Source: Sclerodactyla briareus (Eukaryota > Echinodermata > Holothuroidea > Dendrochirotida > Sclerodactylidae). From it: 64,000 nucleotides of DNA. The notes beneath the pieces are model-generated. The model worked only from the letters and a program-made list of their open reading frames with translations. It did not search any database and was not told the DNA's origin. Positions 24,316 through 37,789 of this stretch are shown piece after piece; position 1 is the stretch's first letter, and the number at the start of each line of letters is the position of its first letter. The translations under genes and the position numbers were made by a program. The stretch is taken from the NCBI GenBank assembly GCA_026419785.1, contig JAODTK010005886.1, positions 124,001-188,000 of the forward strand, given 5' to 3'.

Positions 24316-25820
24316 AGATGAGTGAATAGGCTACACCTGAACTGTGGAAACTCATCATTCGGCCCAATAGGAAATTTTTTTTATCAAATTAAACAAGATC
24401 AGCAATTTGAAAAACACGGTATAAGCCAGTTGGAAGAGATTGGCGGCGGCAGGTTGAGAACGTTAGGATGTTTTATTACTCGGAGATGTTTACCCTGGCA
24501 AATACGTACTGGGAGGATAGGTCAGGGTGTGGCTCCCACCACAACTACGGGGGTCACAGGAGTCCGGCACATCATGGTACTGGTGACGTATGGAAACAAT
24601 ACAAGCAAACACTGATAGGCCATCATCAGTAACTGTGACTAGAGTTTATACCGATCTCCTGGCAGTTGGTGGCATCTCTGGCCCTCCAATAAGCTGTCCA
24701 GTTTGAGCGTCGTAGATATCTACCAAACACGAAAGAAGAACTGACCTTCTGGAAATTATATCAAACACAACCAAGCGATTTGAACCTCCTACACCCAAGA
24801 ACATATGAAATTCATTCTCTGAGGCTTGGTGCCTTTCGAAGATTATTTGCCCATACCTAATAATAATCGTATAATTTAGTTAGCTATGGTTGAGATGCAG
24901 TTTACAGATTTCCACATGTGAGGATAACATTGGTATGTAATTTACTAGCACAGCTAACTGATTGCAGCGAAAGCGACGATCACTCTTGGGGTATCAAAGA
25001 TAACAACACTTGCTGGATGAAAACTCAGAACGATCAAATGGACATTTGAAGCTCCACTGACTTGGACTCACTGTACCCTACCAGCTGAGCCAATCTATTC
25101 ATCATTGTTGCGAACAACAGAATAGTTCACAAAATATTAATAAACAAACTGATGCATTCTATTACAAATAAATTATTAAAAACATTGGGCTGTAGGAAAG
25201 TCAGGCAAATGTGTCAGATTGAGCTCGTAAGGTATGAGTCTATTACATTGGTAATATTGTTATAGTTGCGAAGAGACATGGTTACAGCCAAGGAGCATTG
25301 AGCAGGGTATTTGAGCATGCAGAGGGTCACAATCCCGCCCTCCTGCCCTAGCAGAGCATCCTATTCAGCAGTGTACATTTAAACTTGTTCTAAACTGTGA
25401 CAATGATGCTAAACACCACAGCCAAAACAAGCAGCAAGGTTTGGTTGCAATACAATGAACAGAAGGGCAGATCATCTACTAGGATATAAAGGAACAGGGT
25501 ACTTACAACTGACCGAATTGCGTGTACCAATGAAGACAGAAAAGAAAACCAAGATGATATTAAAAGCCTTGGGACCCCACTAACAACAATGAATCAATCA
25601 GTAGTATGGCGCAGACTGCTCACATTCGGGTAAAAATCTGTTTACTGTTGGAGTGTTTTGTTGAACTTACGAGTTTCTCGATGGCACCCAAGGTGCGTTC
25701 ACGTTAGTTGCGTTATAGTGCCTCGATGCAATTTTTGGATTACCAGAATCTCTATTGCACGCATAATCGCAGTTAACGTCCACTTATCTGAGCTGTACTG
25801 TAGGTTCATGAAGAGAATAT
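24316..25820. other. Unrecognised stretch
   Basis: No supported gene. A 97-codon open frame at 24322-24615 starts at the edge of the minisatellite and has no recognisable domain. Confidence 0.35.
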
Positions 25821-25824
25821 AACA

Positions 25825-26720
25825 GAAAGCTAGGTTGTGATGGGAGATAGTGTATTCATCAGCTCAACTCCTCACAGTAGAATTAAAATCTGATTAGACA
25901 ACCACTGCACGAGAATATAACCGACCACTGACATAGAATTTGCAGACCACTGGTAGATGAATATAGCAGACCACTGGAGAGAATATAGGGGCAGACCCTG
26001 GTATAGATATAGCAGAGCTATGTTAGTGATGGGATAGTGTATTAATAAGGATCCTCCTCCCCTAGAATTAATCGTACTAGACACAACTGACAGAGAATAT
26101 AACAGACCACTGACAGAGAATATGAACAGCCACTGTAGAGATATGCAGACCACTTGGGTATGAGATATACAGTAAAGCTAGGTTAGTGAATGGGAGATAG
26201 TGTATGAATAAGGCTCATCCTCACAGTAGAATTATTTTATTAGACACCACTGACAGAGAATATAACCCGATCACGGACAGAGATATTCCAGACCACTGGT
26301 AGAGAAGATAGCAGACTACTGGTAAGGATAGCAGACCACTGGTGGAGAAGATGACAGAAAGCTAGGTTAGTAATCTTATAGACACCATGACAGAGAACAT
26401 AACAGACCACTGGTAGAGAATATGCAGGAAGCTAGGTTAGTGATGGGAGATAGTGTAATTAAGTGAGCTCCTCCTCACAGTAGAATTAATTATTAGACAC
26501 CAACTGACAGAGAAATAACTAGCACTGACAGATAATTTTAGCAGAAGCTGGCTTATTGATGGGCAATAATGTAGAGTAAAGGACAACTGAAGGCTTAGAT
26601 ACAACAGAGGTTATGCGTGAAGAATGGAAAGCTATCCATAGGTTTCCCAACAAGCCTATAACAACCACTGGTAGAGAATATACGCAAAAGCGAGGTTTAG
26701 ACACCCCTGTTGCAAAGAAA
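25825..26720. repeat. Minisatellite with higher-order units
   Basis: A short unit, GACAGAGAATATAACAGACC, alternates with GGTAGAGAATATAGCAGA. Blocks of these are separated by AGCTAGGTTAGTGATGGGAG and CTCCTCACAGTAGAATTA, giving a higher-order period of roughly 150-190 bp. Repeats of the longer block start near 25828, 26025, 26173 and 26428. Confidence 0.85.
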
Positions 26721-27412
26721 TAACAGACTACGACAGAACATTCATGTCATTTACCACAGTAACCAGCGTGTTGCACATATATCCTGTAACTCTCCCCTCT
26801 AGATGAATGTGAACATGCGTCCTTGGAACGTGAGTCTGGATTCTCACACTTTCCCAGGACTGGGGTATGTGAGTTACCCCTGCTATAAGCTTCCAAATCA
26901 TGAAGTAATCTGCCTGTGTCATCCATGAGGAGACTCCTACCAGTATCCAGCATGCGTGGGATGGAGAAAAATGGTGGAAACGTGGATGATTGGGAAACAG
27001 GTGAAAATTACTGCCTATAAGCTATGGACTATTCACTTAATTGAGCAATAATGTGGAACAATAAGAAAAAAAAAAAACATGGTGGATGTGATAAGGGTCA
27101 ACTTACTTAATAAGTGAGGCTAATAAAATGTGGGGAAATTCTTTCTATAGATAATGATTGGGAACCTGCATTGTGAATATTAGTCACAACACTATAGTCC
27201 TGGATGCTAGGAATATCCTTTAGGGTGAGAGAGTTCCCGATGAGATTAAGGGTACACAGACCTCAATCACTTTCACTTGTGTGCAAGTCCATGGGTGATA
27301 TTATTACAAAAATTCTTCTTCATTTGAACTTCTGGTGTGTCAGGCCCCTATTTTTAGATTTTTGGGTCCTGGTTGTTCCCTTGGATAACCAGTGTTGTCA
27401 GTGGATGAACAG
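26721..27412. other. Unrecognised stretch
   Basis: No supported gene. A poly-A run lies near 27066-27078. Confidence 0.3.
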
Positions 27413-27414
27413 CT

Positions 27415-28008
27415 ATATAGTGATGACAGCTCTATGGTGATGACAGCTCTATAGTGATGACAGCTCGATAGTGATGACAGCTCTATAGTGATGACAGCTC
27501 TATATTGATGACACTTCATAATGATGACAGCACTATGGTGATGCAGCTATAGTGATGACAGCTCATAATGATGACGCTCCATAATGAGGACAGCTCTATA
27601 GTGTGAACAGCTCCTTGATGACAGCCTTATAGTGAGACAGCACTATAGTGATGACAGCTCTATAGTGATGACAGCTCTATAGTGATGACAGCACTATAGT
27701 GCTGACAGATCCATAATGAATTACAGCACTATAGTGATGACAGCTCTATAGTGATGACAGCTCTATAGTGATGACAGCAATATAGTGATGACAGCTCCAT
27801 AATGATGACAGCTCTATAGTGGATGACAGCTCTATAGTGATGACAGCACTATAGTGATGACAACTCCATAGTGATGACAGCTCCATATGATGACAGCACT
27901 ATAGTGATGACAGCTCTATAGTGGATGACAGCTCTATATTGATGACAGCTCTATAGTGATGACAGCACTATAGTGATGACAACTCCATAGTGATGACAGC
28001 TTTATAGT
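27415..28008 (+). repeat. Minisatellite, 17-bp unit
   Basis: About 35 copies of CTATAGTGATGACAGCT with variants (CTCCATAATGATGACAG). It ends exactly where recognisable LINE coding sequence begins. Confidence 0.95.
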
Positions 28009-28465
28009 GGTAAAGCACCGGGAGTAGATGCTACAAGCTCTTGATGAGAATGGGACACTACTTATCAGTGAGTTGACTAGATTGATTTATGAGACCGGTA
28101 AATTAACAAATGACACGAGACACTATCTTTGTAAAATTTCCTAAGAAGACTGAGCGTGGATTGCTCAATTAATAGATTCTGGCAATCATGAGCCATGTGT
28201 TGAAGGTTTATGCTCCATGTGATCATGAATAAGAATGAGAATTGTTTATTTTATATAAAGAGGAAATTTTCAGAGATCGGAGCTACTGAGGGTATCGAAT
28301 TGGGGGGAGAAACATCAATGATATTTGTGACGCTTAGGATTCCATGGTGCAGCAGTGAAGTAAGCTTCAGAAGATTGTGGATGAAAGGAGTGAAGTCTTT
28401 TGAACTGTAAACTGATACCAGTAGGCTAAGGTTATGCTTGTGCCAGGGCTCATCTACTCTCCTCC
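28009..28465 (+). mobile_element. LINE reverse transcriptase, N-terminal and thumb parts
   Basis: Reading across frames gives KAPGVDA (reverse transcriptase motif NKAPGxD), then DENGTLLISELTRLIYETGK, DTIFVKFPKK, IMSHVLKV and, further on, KIVDERSE followed by a segment ending AKVMLV (the usual region after YADD in such proteins). The region between, which should hold the catalytic YADD, is missing. Stops and frameshifts are frequent. Its C-terminal part probably lies at 35.86-36.28 kb. Confidence 0.8.
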
Positions 28466-29300
28466 ATTTTGAGTGCTACTTCCTAAAAAAAAAAATCGCA
28501 CTCGTCAAAACGATTTCGGGTGGTTCATTCGGATTTCCGAGTGCTCCTACATTTTTCAGTTCAAAGCTAAAATCATGATAATATGGCCTTAAGCATGAGC
28601 ATATTCATAATAACTCAACTGCAACTCTCAAACGGCCATATATACTCTTCACACTCCACAGTAGTCCATCCTGAACAACAGCTCTGGCCCAAGGACCAAC
28701 GGACGGAAATTTGGAACCATGAATATAGGGCTTTCCATTACAAATCAGAGACCTTTTGTAGGCGGTGTGATAGGTTGGCATGTGTAGTAGGGCTGTTAGT
28801 TTTGAGGCGAATACGAATAATAAACGGGTGTACCAATATTCATCATCGCCCAATAATTCATTGCCTCGTTATTTGTTCCAAGATCTGGCTCAAATAACCT
28901 CAACAATTCATTGTGTGGTCGTTTTCTCTAAGCCTGTCACAAAAGAAGATCATAGGAATCAGCACATGATAAACTGTCCGTCATGGTAAATACTGTATTG
29001 GCATTCCTTCTAATTAACGTCTATCTCTCCATACAAACCCCCCTTATCATTTTTTTTTAAAGAAAAACAACTGCTGTGATCGATCGTGAATCTTTTTACA
29101 ATTGTAGTTCATCTGCCTCGCACACTGTACTGAATACACAATTCCATGTTTCAGTATGACCATGTCGCTGCACAGTCATGTGTATGTGTACGTTCACCTT
29201 TGTCGCTCGGCGCTGTGATAGAAAATCCAGTGGCTTTTATTCACTGCAGGCCCGGATGTATGATTGGCTGAAGACCAGCAAGCAGGGAGTTTGTCAGCAA
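28466..29300. other. Unrecognised stretch
   Basis: No supported gene. Open frames near 28.6-28.9 kb on both strands reach about 100 codons without motifs. Confidence 0.3.
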
Positions 29301-29301
29301 C

Positions 29302-32300
29302 TTGAGCTTTGCTGTGACGGCAGCTCGAAACTAAAGCGTTGATTGAAACTTTTTTCAAACTATCTCTAATTCAATGATGAGTAGATATTTATTGATAGTA
29401 ACAGGTCGTGAATTATATTGTCAGGTAAGGAAAAAATGGTCCTCTCTTGAAAAATAGCGATTTTTGTGTAATCCCTGGGTTGATTTTCTCACGTTTTATA
29501 AATCAACTGAAAAATCATGACACCGTTGTAGTCAAGGCCCTCTGCAGCCAAGGCAAGGCCGCACCCCTCGAGCTGGAGGCCGCGACCCTTGAGACCGAGG
29601 CCACACCTTCCGAGGCCGAGGCGTGCAATAAGATTACGAATAAAATGTAAAATTACCAGTGTTTTAAAACATAAAATTTGTTTTGTCTTCCCCATGGCTA
29701 CAGCCAGTCATTATGATAATATAAGAGACAAAACGGTTTGAAGTCCCAAAACTGACAATTGAACAAACACAAGTTGATATGCAACAAATTTTAATCTTGA
29801 AAAGTCGTACTCTGGAATTGAAAAAACATGTGAATGCAGAACTGTAAAAATGTTGATGCTTGTGAGATTTGCTATAAAGGTTATCATACTTCTCATCAAA
29901 TTTACCATCACACTACCGCAGATTAACAACCATTCACCTAGGCTTTTGCGAACACCACCACAGGGTTTGTCACTGAGGGTGTTGTTTTTACTAGTGTAGG
30001 GAAAACAATGCACAGTATGAAGTTTCTCATGGGCCTGTTAGCACCCATTTACCTACCTACCTGCACCATTCACCTCAGATATTTATTATTACCAAGAACA
30101 CACACGGTTTCATCAAGTTTTTAACACTAATGTGTAGTGGTGAGGCTGTTATGCTATAAAATGATGCAAAGCTCATGACCTCTTGCAGTTAACTGTGGGA
30201 ATACGAACATATGATGGTGCAATTGCCTAACATGTTGGTTGTCCCAATAATCAAAATTACGCCAGATTACATCAACAATCCGTTTTTGTCTTCATTATCT
30301 ACTGTTTCTTTCTTCCTCTTGACACTAAAATAGAACAAATACATTACCATCCCATAAAAATATGACTTCTAGCTAGAATCAATAGTTAATATTTTTACAA
30401 GGTATGTAACTTTCAGGAAGATATCGAGTTTGATCAAACCCCATATAAGGTGTCCATGATTTTGCAATTTTGGACTTGCCACATTAACATCAATGACCAC
30501 AAGACCTTGAGATTAATCATGTGACTGCACTATAAAGACAGATTTCACTTTAAATATGTTGTTTGTGCAGTTTTGACTACGTTGGCATATCCAGGCCTAT
30601 ACCCAAACATTGTGACTCTTCAGAGTGCAAGGGTACTGGCCTTAGAAGCCTAGGACATGTGCCTGCATCTCAAAACATCAGTATTCCAGCACTTGGTGGA
30701 GAAAGTTTTGGCCTGAGTAGGTGCAAATTGCCCCCCCCCCCCATGGCAAACAATTCTTTCTACTGTCGCCTACTAGCTGGGACCGATAGCACATTCCTAG
30801 CAACCATGGAGAGCAGGTATTTGATTTCTGGCCCCTACCTGCCATCGCTTCGTCGCATCCTGCATGGGTGCTCAGGAGGTGGGGGATGGTGAGGGTCAGC
30901 TTTGCCCGTTCGTGATCGCCACTGCACTTCTTCGTGCATATGGCGCGCCTTCGCGGACGATCCTATCCACCAAATTTTGTCTGTACGGGATCCGGTAGGT
31001 TGGGACCGCCTGCCAGGACGGCCTCGTAGCTCTCGGTTATCGCACCTTCAAGGTACCTCATGGAATTAGGTGGGATGTTCAGACCCAGTCCGGATCGCCT
31101 CCAGTAGGAGGCCGGGTGAACTGAAAGCGGGCGGGTGGGATAGGCGATGCACCTCCCAGAACATGTGCCCCCATGAGTTAGTGAGTGAGTGAGTGTTTAC
31201 ATGTGTCCTGCACCCTGCATGATTCACATCTTTGTACAACAAGCTACATATGCGTATGTGTGCCCTGTGCGTGCAAGTGCATTCAGCACTGTTAATTTGT
31301 CTATGGTAGTATCTTGCTATGCAGCCGGCACTCTAACACTGCCCTGGGGACTTGCATGGCGAAAGGCGGGCCGAATGCAGTACCTTTTAATCGGCTGCTT
31401 TGTGTGATACAGAGTATGCTACGTAGAGTTCAGTTGTCGCAGTAATTCAACAAATCCAGAATATCAATTTGTGACCTTTTTTTTTTATAGCCACAAATAT
31501 TTCTGCTGCCTCGACACGCCTCAAATCCTCCAACACGACACCGACGCCCCTGATCTGGCAGAATTGGCTGCCTCAGATATGGGCTTATACAACGGGCAGG
31601 TCCCGTCCAAGTCTAACATGGATCAACCCAAAATACTTCGTAGTTTTCATCTTGTGAAAAGAAATTTACTGATACTGTATGACTCACAACATGTATAATT
31701 TTCTGAGAGTGACATTCCCAGCTTCGCTGACGTTGTTAATTTCATATCTTGTATGCAATCTGCTTTCTTTATAAATTGTGAAAATGTGAATTGCAATTGG
31801 CCCAAGAAACGTTTTGGTTGTCCGCTCCCCTCGGGTATGGCGGGTGGCAGACTTATAATGTACCAACCACGTGCTGTCACAAGCCACTTGTTAAAACATG
31901 CTGGAGTGCACTTTGTTCTTTGCAGTATCGTACGCTAGGCTTGTTGCCGGCCAAAAAAAAGCATTCCTATTATTCACACACAATGTGCTTTGGCCTTGTA
32001 AGTCGACTGGTGATAATTACTATGGGCATCGTACACTGTTCACTGAACAGGAATGGCGGTAACGAATGTCCTTTCCTGCTGTCCATTCCGTGCTATTCAG
32101 AAACTGGATGGCCGTGCATTTTTGGCCTGGTCACTGAGAAAGTCTCAGGCGTGTATCTGTACATGTTTTAAGGATTCTTAAGTCACGTTTTTGCGATTTT
32201 TTCCTGTGGAGAATTTGGTGACATATTTTTTTCCATCAGACTACAACTTCCACATTCTGAGCTGGAGCTTTAGGGGTATGCTTATAGTGTCGAATTCGCT

Positions 32301-32560
32301 CGATATTTTAGGGTTTTTTTTTGCCCCCGTCACTTGCGATTTGGGGGCTTTCCAGCGTTTCTAGGTGAACTCGCACCCACCCCAGGTTGTTTGAGTCCCT
32401 GGCTTGTGCACAAAGAACAAGATGATAGATTGTTACCATCAATGTGAATTGGGAGGTTCTGGATCAAGTGAGGTCCTATCTGTGGTACAATAGTGATGAA
32501 GATGGCATATGTGATACTGAAATGAGAGAATCAGCACTGGCTAAGGACAAGTTGTTTCAA
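29302..32560 (+). repeat. Large tandem duplication, copy A1
   Basis: Begins at TTGAGCTTTGCTGTGACGG and ends near GAGAATCAGCACTGGCTAAG. The whole segment recurs in order at 32.57-35.81 kb. Landmarks: a GAGGCCGCACCCCTCGAG-type short GC-rich repeat near 29555, a poly-C run at about 30730, a GC-rich stretch at 30.9-31.15 kb, a GTGA microsatellite near 31178, and a T-run near 31480. No gene family was recognised. A1 reads more smoothly than A2, with longer open frames in places. Confidence 0.9.
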
Positions 32561-32567
32561 AAAAGCA

Positions 32568-35500
32568 CTTGAGCTTTGCTGTGACTCAGCTCGAAACTAA
32601 AGCGTTGATTGAAACTTGTTTCAAACTATCTCTATTCATGATGAGTAGATATTTATTGTCGTACAGGTGCTGATTTAATTGTCGGTAAGAACCCAAATGT
32701 CCTCTCTCAAAATGGCGATTCTGTGTATCCCTTAGTTGAGTTTCGTTCCTCACTGTTTATAAAATCACTGAAATCATGACCAAACCTGTTGTAGTCAGAG
32801 GCCGCTGCAGCAAGGCCAGCACGAGGCCGCACCCCTCGAGGCGAGGCCGCACCCCCTTGAGACCGAGGCCCAACCCTTCCTAGCCGCCGGCCCGGCCATA
32901 ATATTAAGCTAAAATTGTAAAATTACCAGTGTTTAAAATACATAAATAATTGTGTTTTGTCTTCCCCTGGTCTACAGCCTCTTAATGATTAATCTATACG
33001 AGACAAAGGTTTGAAGTCCCAAACATGACAATTGAACAACCCAAGTTTGATATTCAACAAATTTTATTCTTGAATCAGTCTCTGATTAGACAAAAAATAG
33101 TGAAATCGCTGTGAAAATGTTTGCAGTAGCTTTGTGAGATTTGCTATTAAAGGTTATATACTTCTCATCAAATTACCACTACCAAACGCAGATGACACCA
33201 TTCCCTAGGCTTATTGCGAACTACCACGGGTTTTTGTCACTGAGGGTGTTGTTTTACTAGTGTAGGGACAACATAGCACAGTCTGAAAGGTTTTCTCATG
33301 GCCCATGTCGCCCCTTTACCTGCACCATTCCACTCAGATATTTTATTTACAAGAACCCGCGTTTCAAGTTTACACTATGGTGTAGTTTGTGAGGCTGGTT
33401 ATGCTATAAATGAATTGCAAAGCTCATGACCTCTTTGCAGTAAACTGTGGGAATGACGACATATGATGGTGCATGCCTAACATGTTGTTGTCCCAAATAA
33501 TCAAATACCCGATTACATCAACAATCCATTTTTTCTTTCTTCAGTATCTACCTGTTCTCTTGACACTAAAATAGAAACAAAGACAGACCATAATAAAATG
33601 AACTTCTACTAGCATCATAGTTTTATATGTTTACAAGGATGTACTTTTCAGGAAGATGCGTCCGTGTTTGTCACACATAGACGTGCATGATTGACCATTT
33701 TGGACTTGCCAAATTAACAGCAATGAACACCGACCTATGCTGAAATGAATCATGTGAGACACATAACGACAATTTACCCTTTAATCTTTTGTTGTAGCAG
33801 TTGACTACTTTTGGCATATTCCCACCTATACACCAAAATTGTGACCTCTTCACTACGTGGCACAGTTACTGGCCTTAAAAACAAAACGCTTTTAAAAAGG
33901 GGACCCCAATTGGTTGCATTGAATTTCACAACATCAAGTGATTCCACCGCACTTGTGGAGAAACGTTTGGCCTGGCGATAGTTTCGCAATTAGCCCCCCC
34001 CCCCCATGGCTAAACATTCTTTCTACTGGCTCACTACTAGCTGGGACAGATACACATTCCTAGCCAGAACATGTAGAGCAGGTATTTGATTCTGGCCAAT
34101 TATCCTCGCTTCGTCGCTCCTGCATGGGTGCTCGGGAGTTGGGGAGTGTGAGGGTCAGCTGCCTGACTCGTGAACGACAACTTCCTCCTCCTTCTGTGCA
34201 AATGGCGCGCCTCCCAGTGGACGATCCTATCCACCAAATTTTGTCTGTACGGAATCTCGGTAGGTTGGCACCGCCTGCCAGGACGACCTGGTAGCTCTCG
34301 GTTAGCGCAACTTCAAGGGTACCTCATGGAGTTAAGTGGAATGGGTCAGACCCAGTCCTAAAAAAAAATCTCTTGCCAGGAGCAGCCTGACTGAAACGGC
34401 GTAGGTTGATGAATGCGGGCACCTCCCATACGATGTGCCGCCTGAGTGAGTGTGAGTGAGTGTTTACACTTGGCGGCACCAGTGCAGGATTCACATTCTT
34501 GATACCAAAGCTACATATTCGTATGTATGCACTATGCAGTGCAAGTGCCATTCAGCCCTGTTAAGTTGTCTAATGGTCAGCTAGCTTGCTAGGCGCCGTC
34601 ATTCGTACCTGCACTAGGGACTTGCTGGAAAGCTGGCCCGAATGCAGTACATGGTATCGGCTGGCTCTTGTTGTACATGTATGCTACTTAGTTTTCAGTT
34701 TCGCAGTAATTCAAACAAATCCCGAAGTATCTGTGGTGCCAATTTTTTTTTTTATAGGCGAAAAAATAGATGTCTGGCCTCGACACAGCCTCAAATCCTC
34801 CAACACTCGACAAACAGGACTCACCCTGACTGGCAGAATTGCTGCTCGCGTATCTGGGCTTTATACAAACGGGCAGTACAGTACCAAGTCTACATGGATC
34901 AACCATACTTCGTATTTTTCATTTTGTGTGAAAGAATTTACACTGAATAATGCTGACTCACACCATTATATTGTCTGAAGTGAACATTTTCCCACTCGCT
35001 GACGTTGGTTACTTTACATGTCTGTATGCAATCTGATTCTTTAATAAATTGAAAATGTGAATGCCATGGGCCCAAGAGGTTGGGTTTGTCCGTCCCGTCG
35101 TGGATGCGGGAGTGCATAATAAATAATTACCACTGCTGTCCACCAGCCTACTTGTTATAACATGCTGGAGTGCATTGTGCCGTATCGTACCTCTGCGGTG
35201 GCCGGCCAAAAAACAGCATTCCTAGTTTCACCATGTGCTTGGGCCTTGTAAGGCGACTGTGGGCTAATTACTATGAGCCGCGTCAACTGTTCACTGAACA
35301 GGATTGCGGTACGAATGTCCTTTCTGCTGGTCCTTCCTCCTATTCCCGACAACGGGATTGCGTTGCTTTTTGGCTGGTCACGGCGGAAGTATCGGCGTAT
35401 CTGTACATGTTTTAAGGATTCTTAAGTCACGTTCTTTGCGATTTTTTTCCTGTGGAGATTTGGTGACTATTTTATTCCATCATAAGTATAATTGCCACAT

Positions 35501-35806
35501 TCTGATCTGGAGCTTTAGGGTAATCCTATAGGCTGCGAATCGCTCGAGATTTTACGGGGGTTTTTTTTGCACCCGTCACTCCTTGCGATTTTGGGTGGGC
35601 TGTTCCAGCGTGTTCGAGTGTGAACTCGCACTTCGCACCCCCATGTTTTGTTTGAGTCCTGTCTTTGTCACAAAGAACAGAGAGAGATTGTTAACCATCA
35701 TGTAGATTGGGATGTTTCTGGATCAAGTGAGGTCCTATCTGTACAAATAGTACTGAGATGGCCGATGGTGATACTGAACTTGAGAGAATCAGAACTGCTA
35801 AGACAG
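32568..35806 (+). repeat. Large tandem duplication, copy A2
   Basis: Same order of landmarks as A1 with an offset of about 3.27 kb: TTGAGCTTTGCTGTGACTCA start, poly-C at about 33993, a GC-rich stretch at 34.2-34.45 kb, T-run near 34747, end near GAGAATCAGAACTGCTAAG. Differences from A1 are mostly one- to three-base indels spread evenly. The longest open frame here (34586-34978, 130 codons) is not kept in A1, so it is not taken as a gene. Confidence 0.9.
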
Positions 35807-35854
35807 TTGATGAAAATGACGTAATTTGTGACAGGTATTCGACAAATAAGGTGA

Positions 35855-36281
35855 TGTGCTAGCAGCACTAGAAAGCAGTTACTGCTTGCATGTGATGTCC
35901 ACCCACCTTGTTACACGGATGTGAAACCTGGAAAATTAGTAAGCAAATGGAAAAACGTCTGGAGGCTTTTTAGCATCTAGCTTTAGAAAGATGTTGTGCA
36001 TCTCTATATGGCTCACTACAAATGTTGGGAGAGAGAAATGCTACTGAAGCAATCAAGAGGGAGAAATGGCCAATACTTTGGACACTTAACCGAAAACACA
36101 GCATTACCAAACCAACTCACCAAGTCAAACTTATGAGGAGGGAGAGAGAGGGACATCCACGAGACCTGGATATACCTTTGCCGAATGGACAAGACTCAGC
36201 AAGACAGATGTAATACATGCGGCCTATGACAGAAGATGGCACTTCATGGTCTGCCAAGCTTTGAAGAGTCATGCCACCTGA
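35855..36281 (+). mobile_element. LINE ORF2 C-terminal end
   Basis: LLHGCETWKISKQMEKRLEA at about 35910-35970, then RNATEAIKREKWPILWTL, KPTHQVKLMRREREGHPR and, after frame changes, EWTRLSKTDVIHAAYDRRWH and CQALKSHAT before a TGA at 36279-36281. This is the usual end of LINE ORF2 proteins, including the YGCETW block and the WTG..L...AADR..W tail. It is in the same orientation as the 28.0-28.5 kb fragment and continues its protein order. Confidence 0.85.
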
Positions 36282-36817
36282 ATAAGTAAGCAGTCCTGTA
36301 ATTCATTCATGAAAATTGTCCAATCACAGCACTTTTTAACACCATGCCCCTTGCACAAGCAATTGAATAGATTTGTACACTATATATTGAAACATTGTGT
36401 CATTTGTCATTATGTGCGTGTTGTTATGCATTGCAGTTGGTATGATATCTAGCTATTTCCTGGTGTAATGTCCAACTAAACAAAAAAATCACTTGTCTTA
36501 ATTTACACCTAAACTTTTATACTCCATCGGACACAAAATCGTGTCTTGTTTATAAGGGCACACTCTGCAAATTCCTCGAGCAATATTCCTCCCTCATCCC
36601 ACATTTTGTTACAAACACCTCAATACGGGTCAATGGGCGCTCTTATCATATATATAGAGTGATAACATAACATTATATTGCAGACTGCAGTGAGCGTGGG
36701 CAAATGATAATTAATTTGTCATAGTTACTTGGCACATTAATGTAGGACAGTGACAGACCGCACCGTGCACTGATTATACTTCTACTTGTGATTCCAAATG
36801 TTTATGGACGTGATTGC
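36282..36817. other. Unrecognised stretch
   Basis: AT-rich, with no supported gene. It may hold the 3' untranslated part of the LINE that ends at 36281. Confidence 0.3.
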
Positions 36818-37378
36818 GGTGCTGTATCATGGCATTGAAGCTTTCATTATTTTTTTTTACAAGCGTGAGAAAAAATCTCCTCATCTGTGACAAAACAGTG
36901 GTCCGCAGACAACCGCATGTGAAATCTGTTGTCCAAAGAAATTTGGATACGCCGAACGACCGAAAGAATGAGCCTTTGGTGTACATGTGTAAAAATTTGA
37001 TATGCATGTATGGAGGTATACCAGCCTTTGATCTGTCCTCCCTTCCGCCCCAAAACAAGCTACCAAACTATATTAATCTCTTGTATTGACTGATAAAAAC
37101 TACACTTGAAAAAAAATGCGTTGTATTCGGTCAAACTTCGTATTTAGCGGAATAGGTCGCCTGTGCAAACTAATATTTTGTTCCAGGCCGTCGGCTTTTT
37201 TTAAACTTCACGAACTGAGCATACCATTTACTCAAAATAGAATGTCTGAGTTGCGACAATTTTGACTGGTTCTTTCTGGCAGATAATGAGGTACCGAACG
37301 ATGGCATCCATTTCAATCCTTGGGGATGCTATTTTTTCTGGAATATTGCGCAGGCTGAAGGGAGCTTTAGGAAAAAAC

Positions 37379-37430
37379 ATAATAATAATAATATACTAGT
37401 CCTTATATAGCGCAACAATTTGGAGGCTTT
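37379..37430 (+). repeat. (AAT)n plus TATATAGCGC repeat remnant inside B1
   Basis: ATAATAATAATAATATACTA precedes CTTATATAGCGCAACAATTT, like the 22.6 kb remnant. In B2 (about 41757-41805) the corresponding block has lost bases inside TATATAGCGC. Confidence 0.5.
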
Positions 37431-37789
37431 GTAAGTTTTAACACAACATGTTAGAACAACTAACTGATTGAAATTAATTTTTTCTTTTTGCTGTAATATT
37501 CGCTCTTTCTTCAACTATTATCTCAAAGGATATTTGTTTGTACAATGACTTCAGTAAGCTCAACCCCATATTACCTGACAGAATGTATACCTACCAATAG
37601 TTCTTTGCGATAAGGCGCTGCTTCTGGTTGAACTGCTCTCATAGAATAGGACATCTCCGAGTTTGCCCAACAACCATTGAACTTCTCTAAATGCCCTCAA
37701 AAAAAAAAACTATTGACCTTAGATTAGAAGAGCAATGCTACTGACGCCTCCATAACCTGTAGGCCTATGTCGGTTGTAAAGGCCCGCGG

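Noticed and set aside
27415..28008. Regular short repeats that could suggest a CRISPR array
   Set aside because: Units are contiguous with no unique spacers, no cas genes, and the DNA is animal. It is a minisatellite.
34586..34978. 130-codon open frame in A2
   Set aside because: The matching part of A1 is not open in the same frame, so it owes its length to indels.
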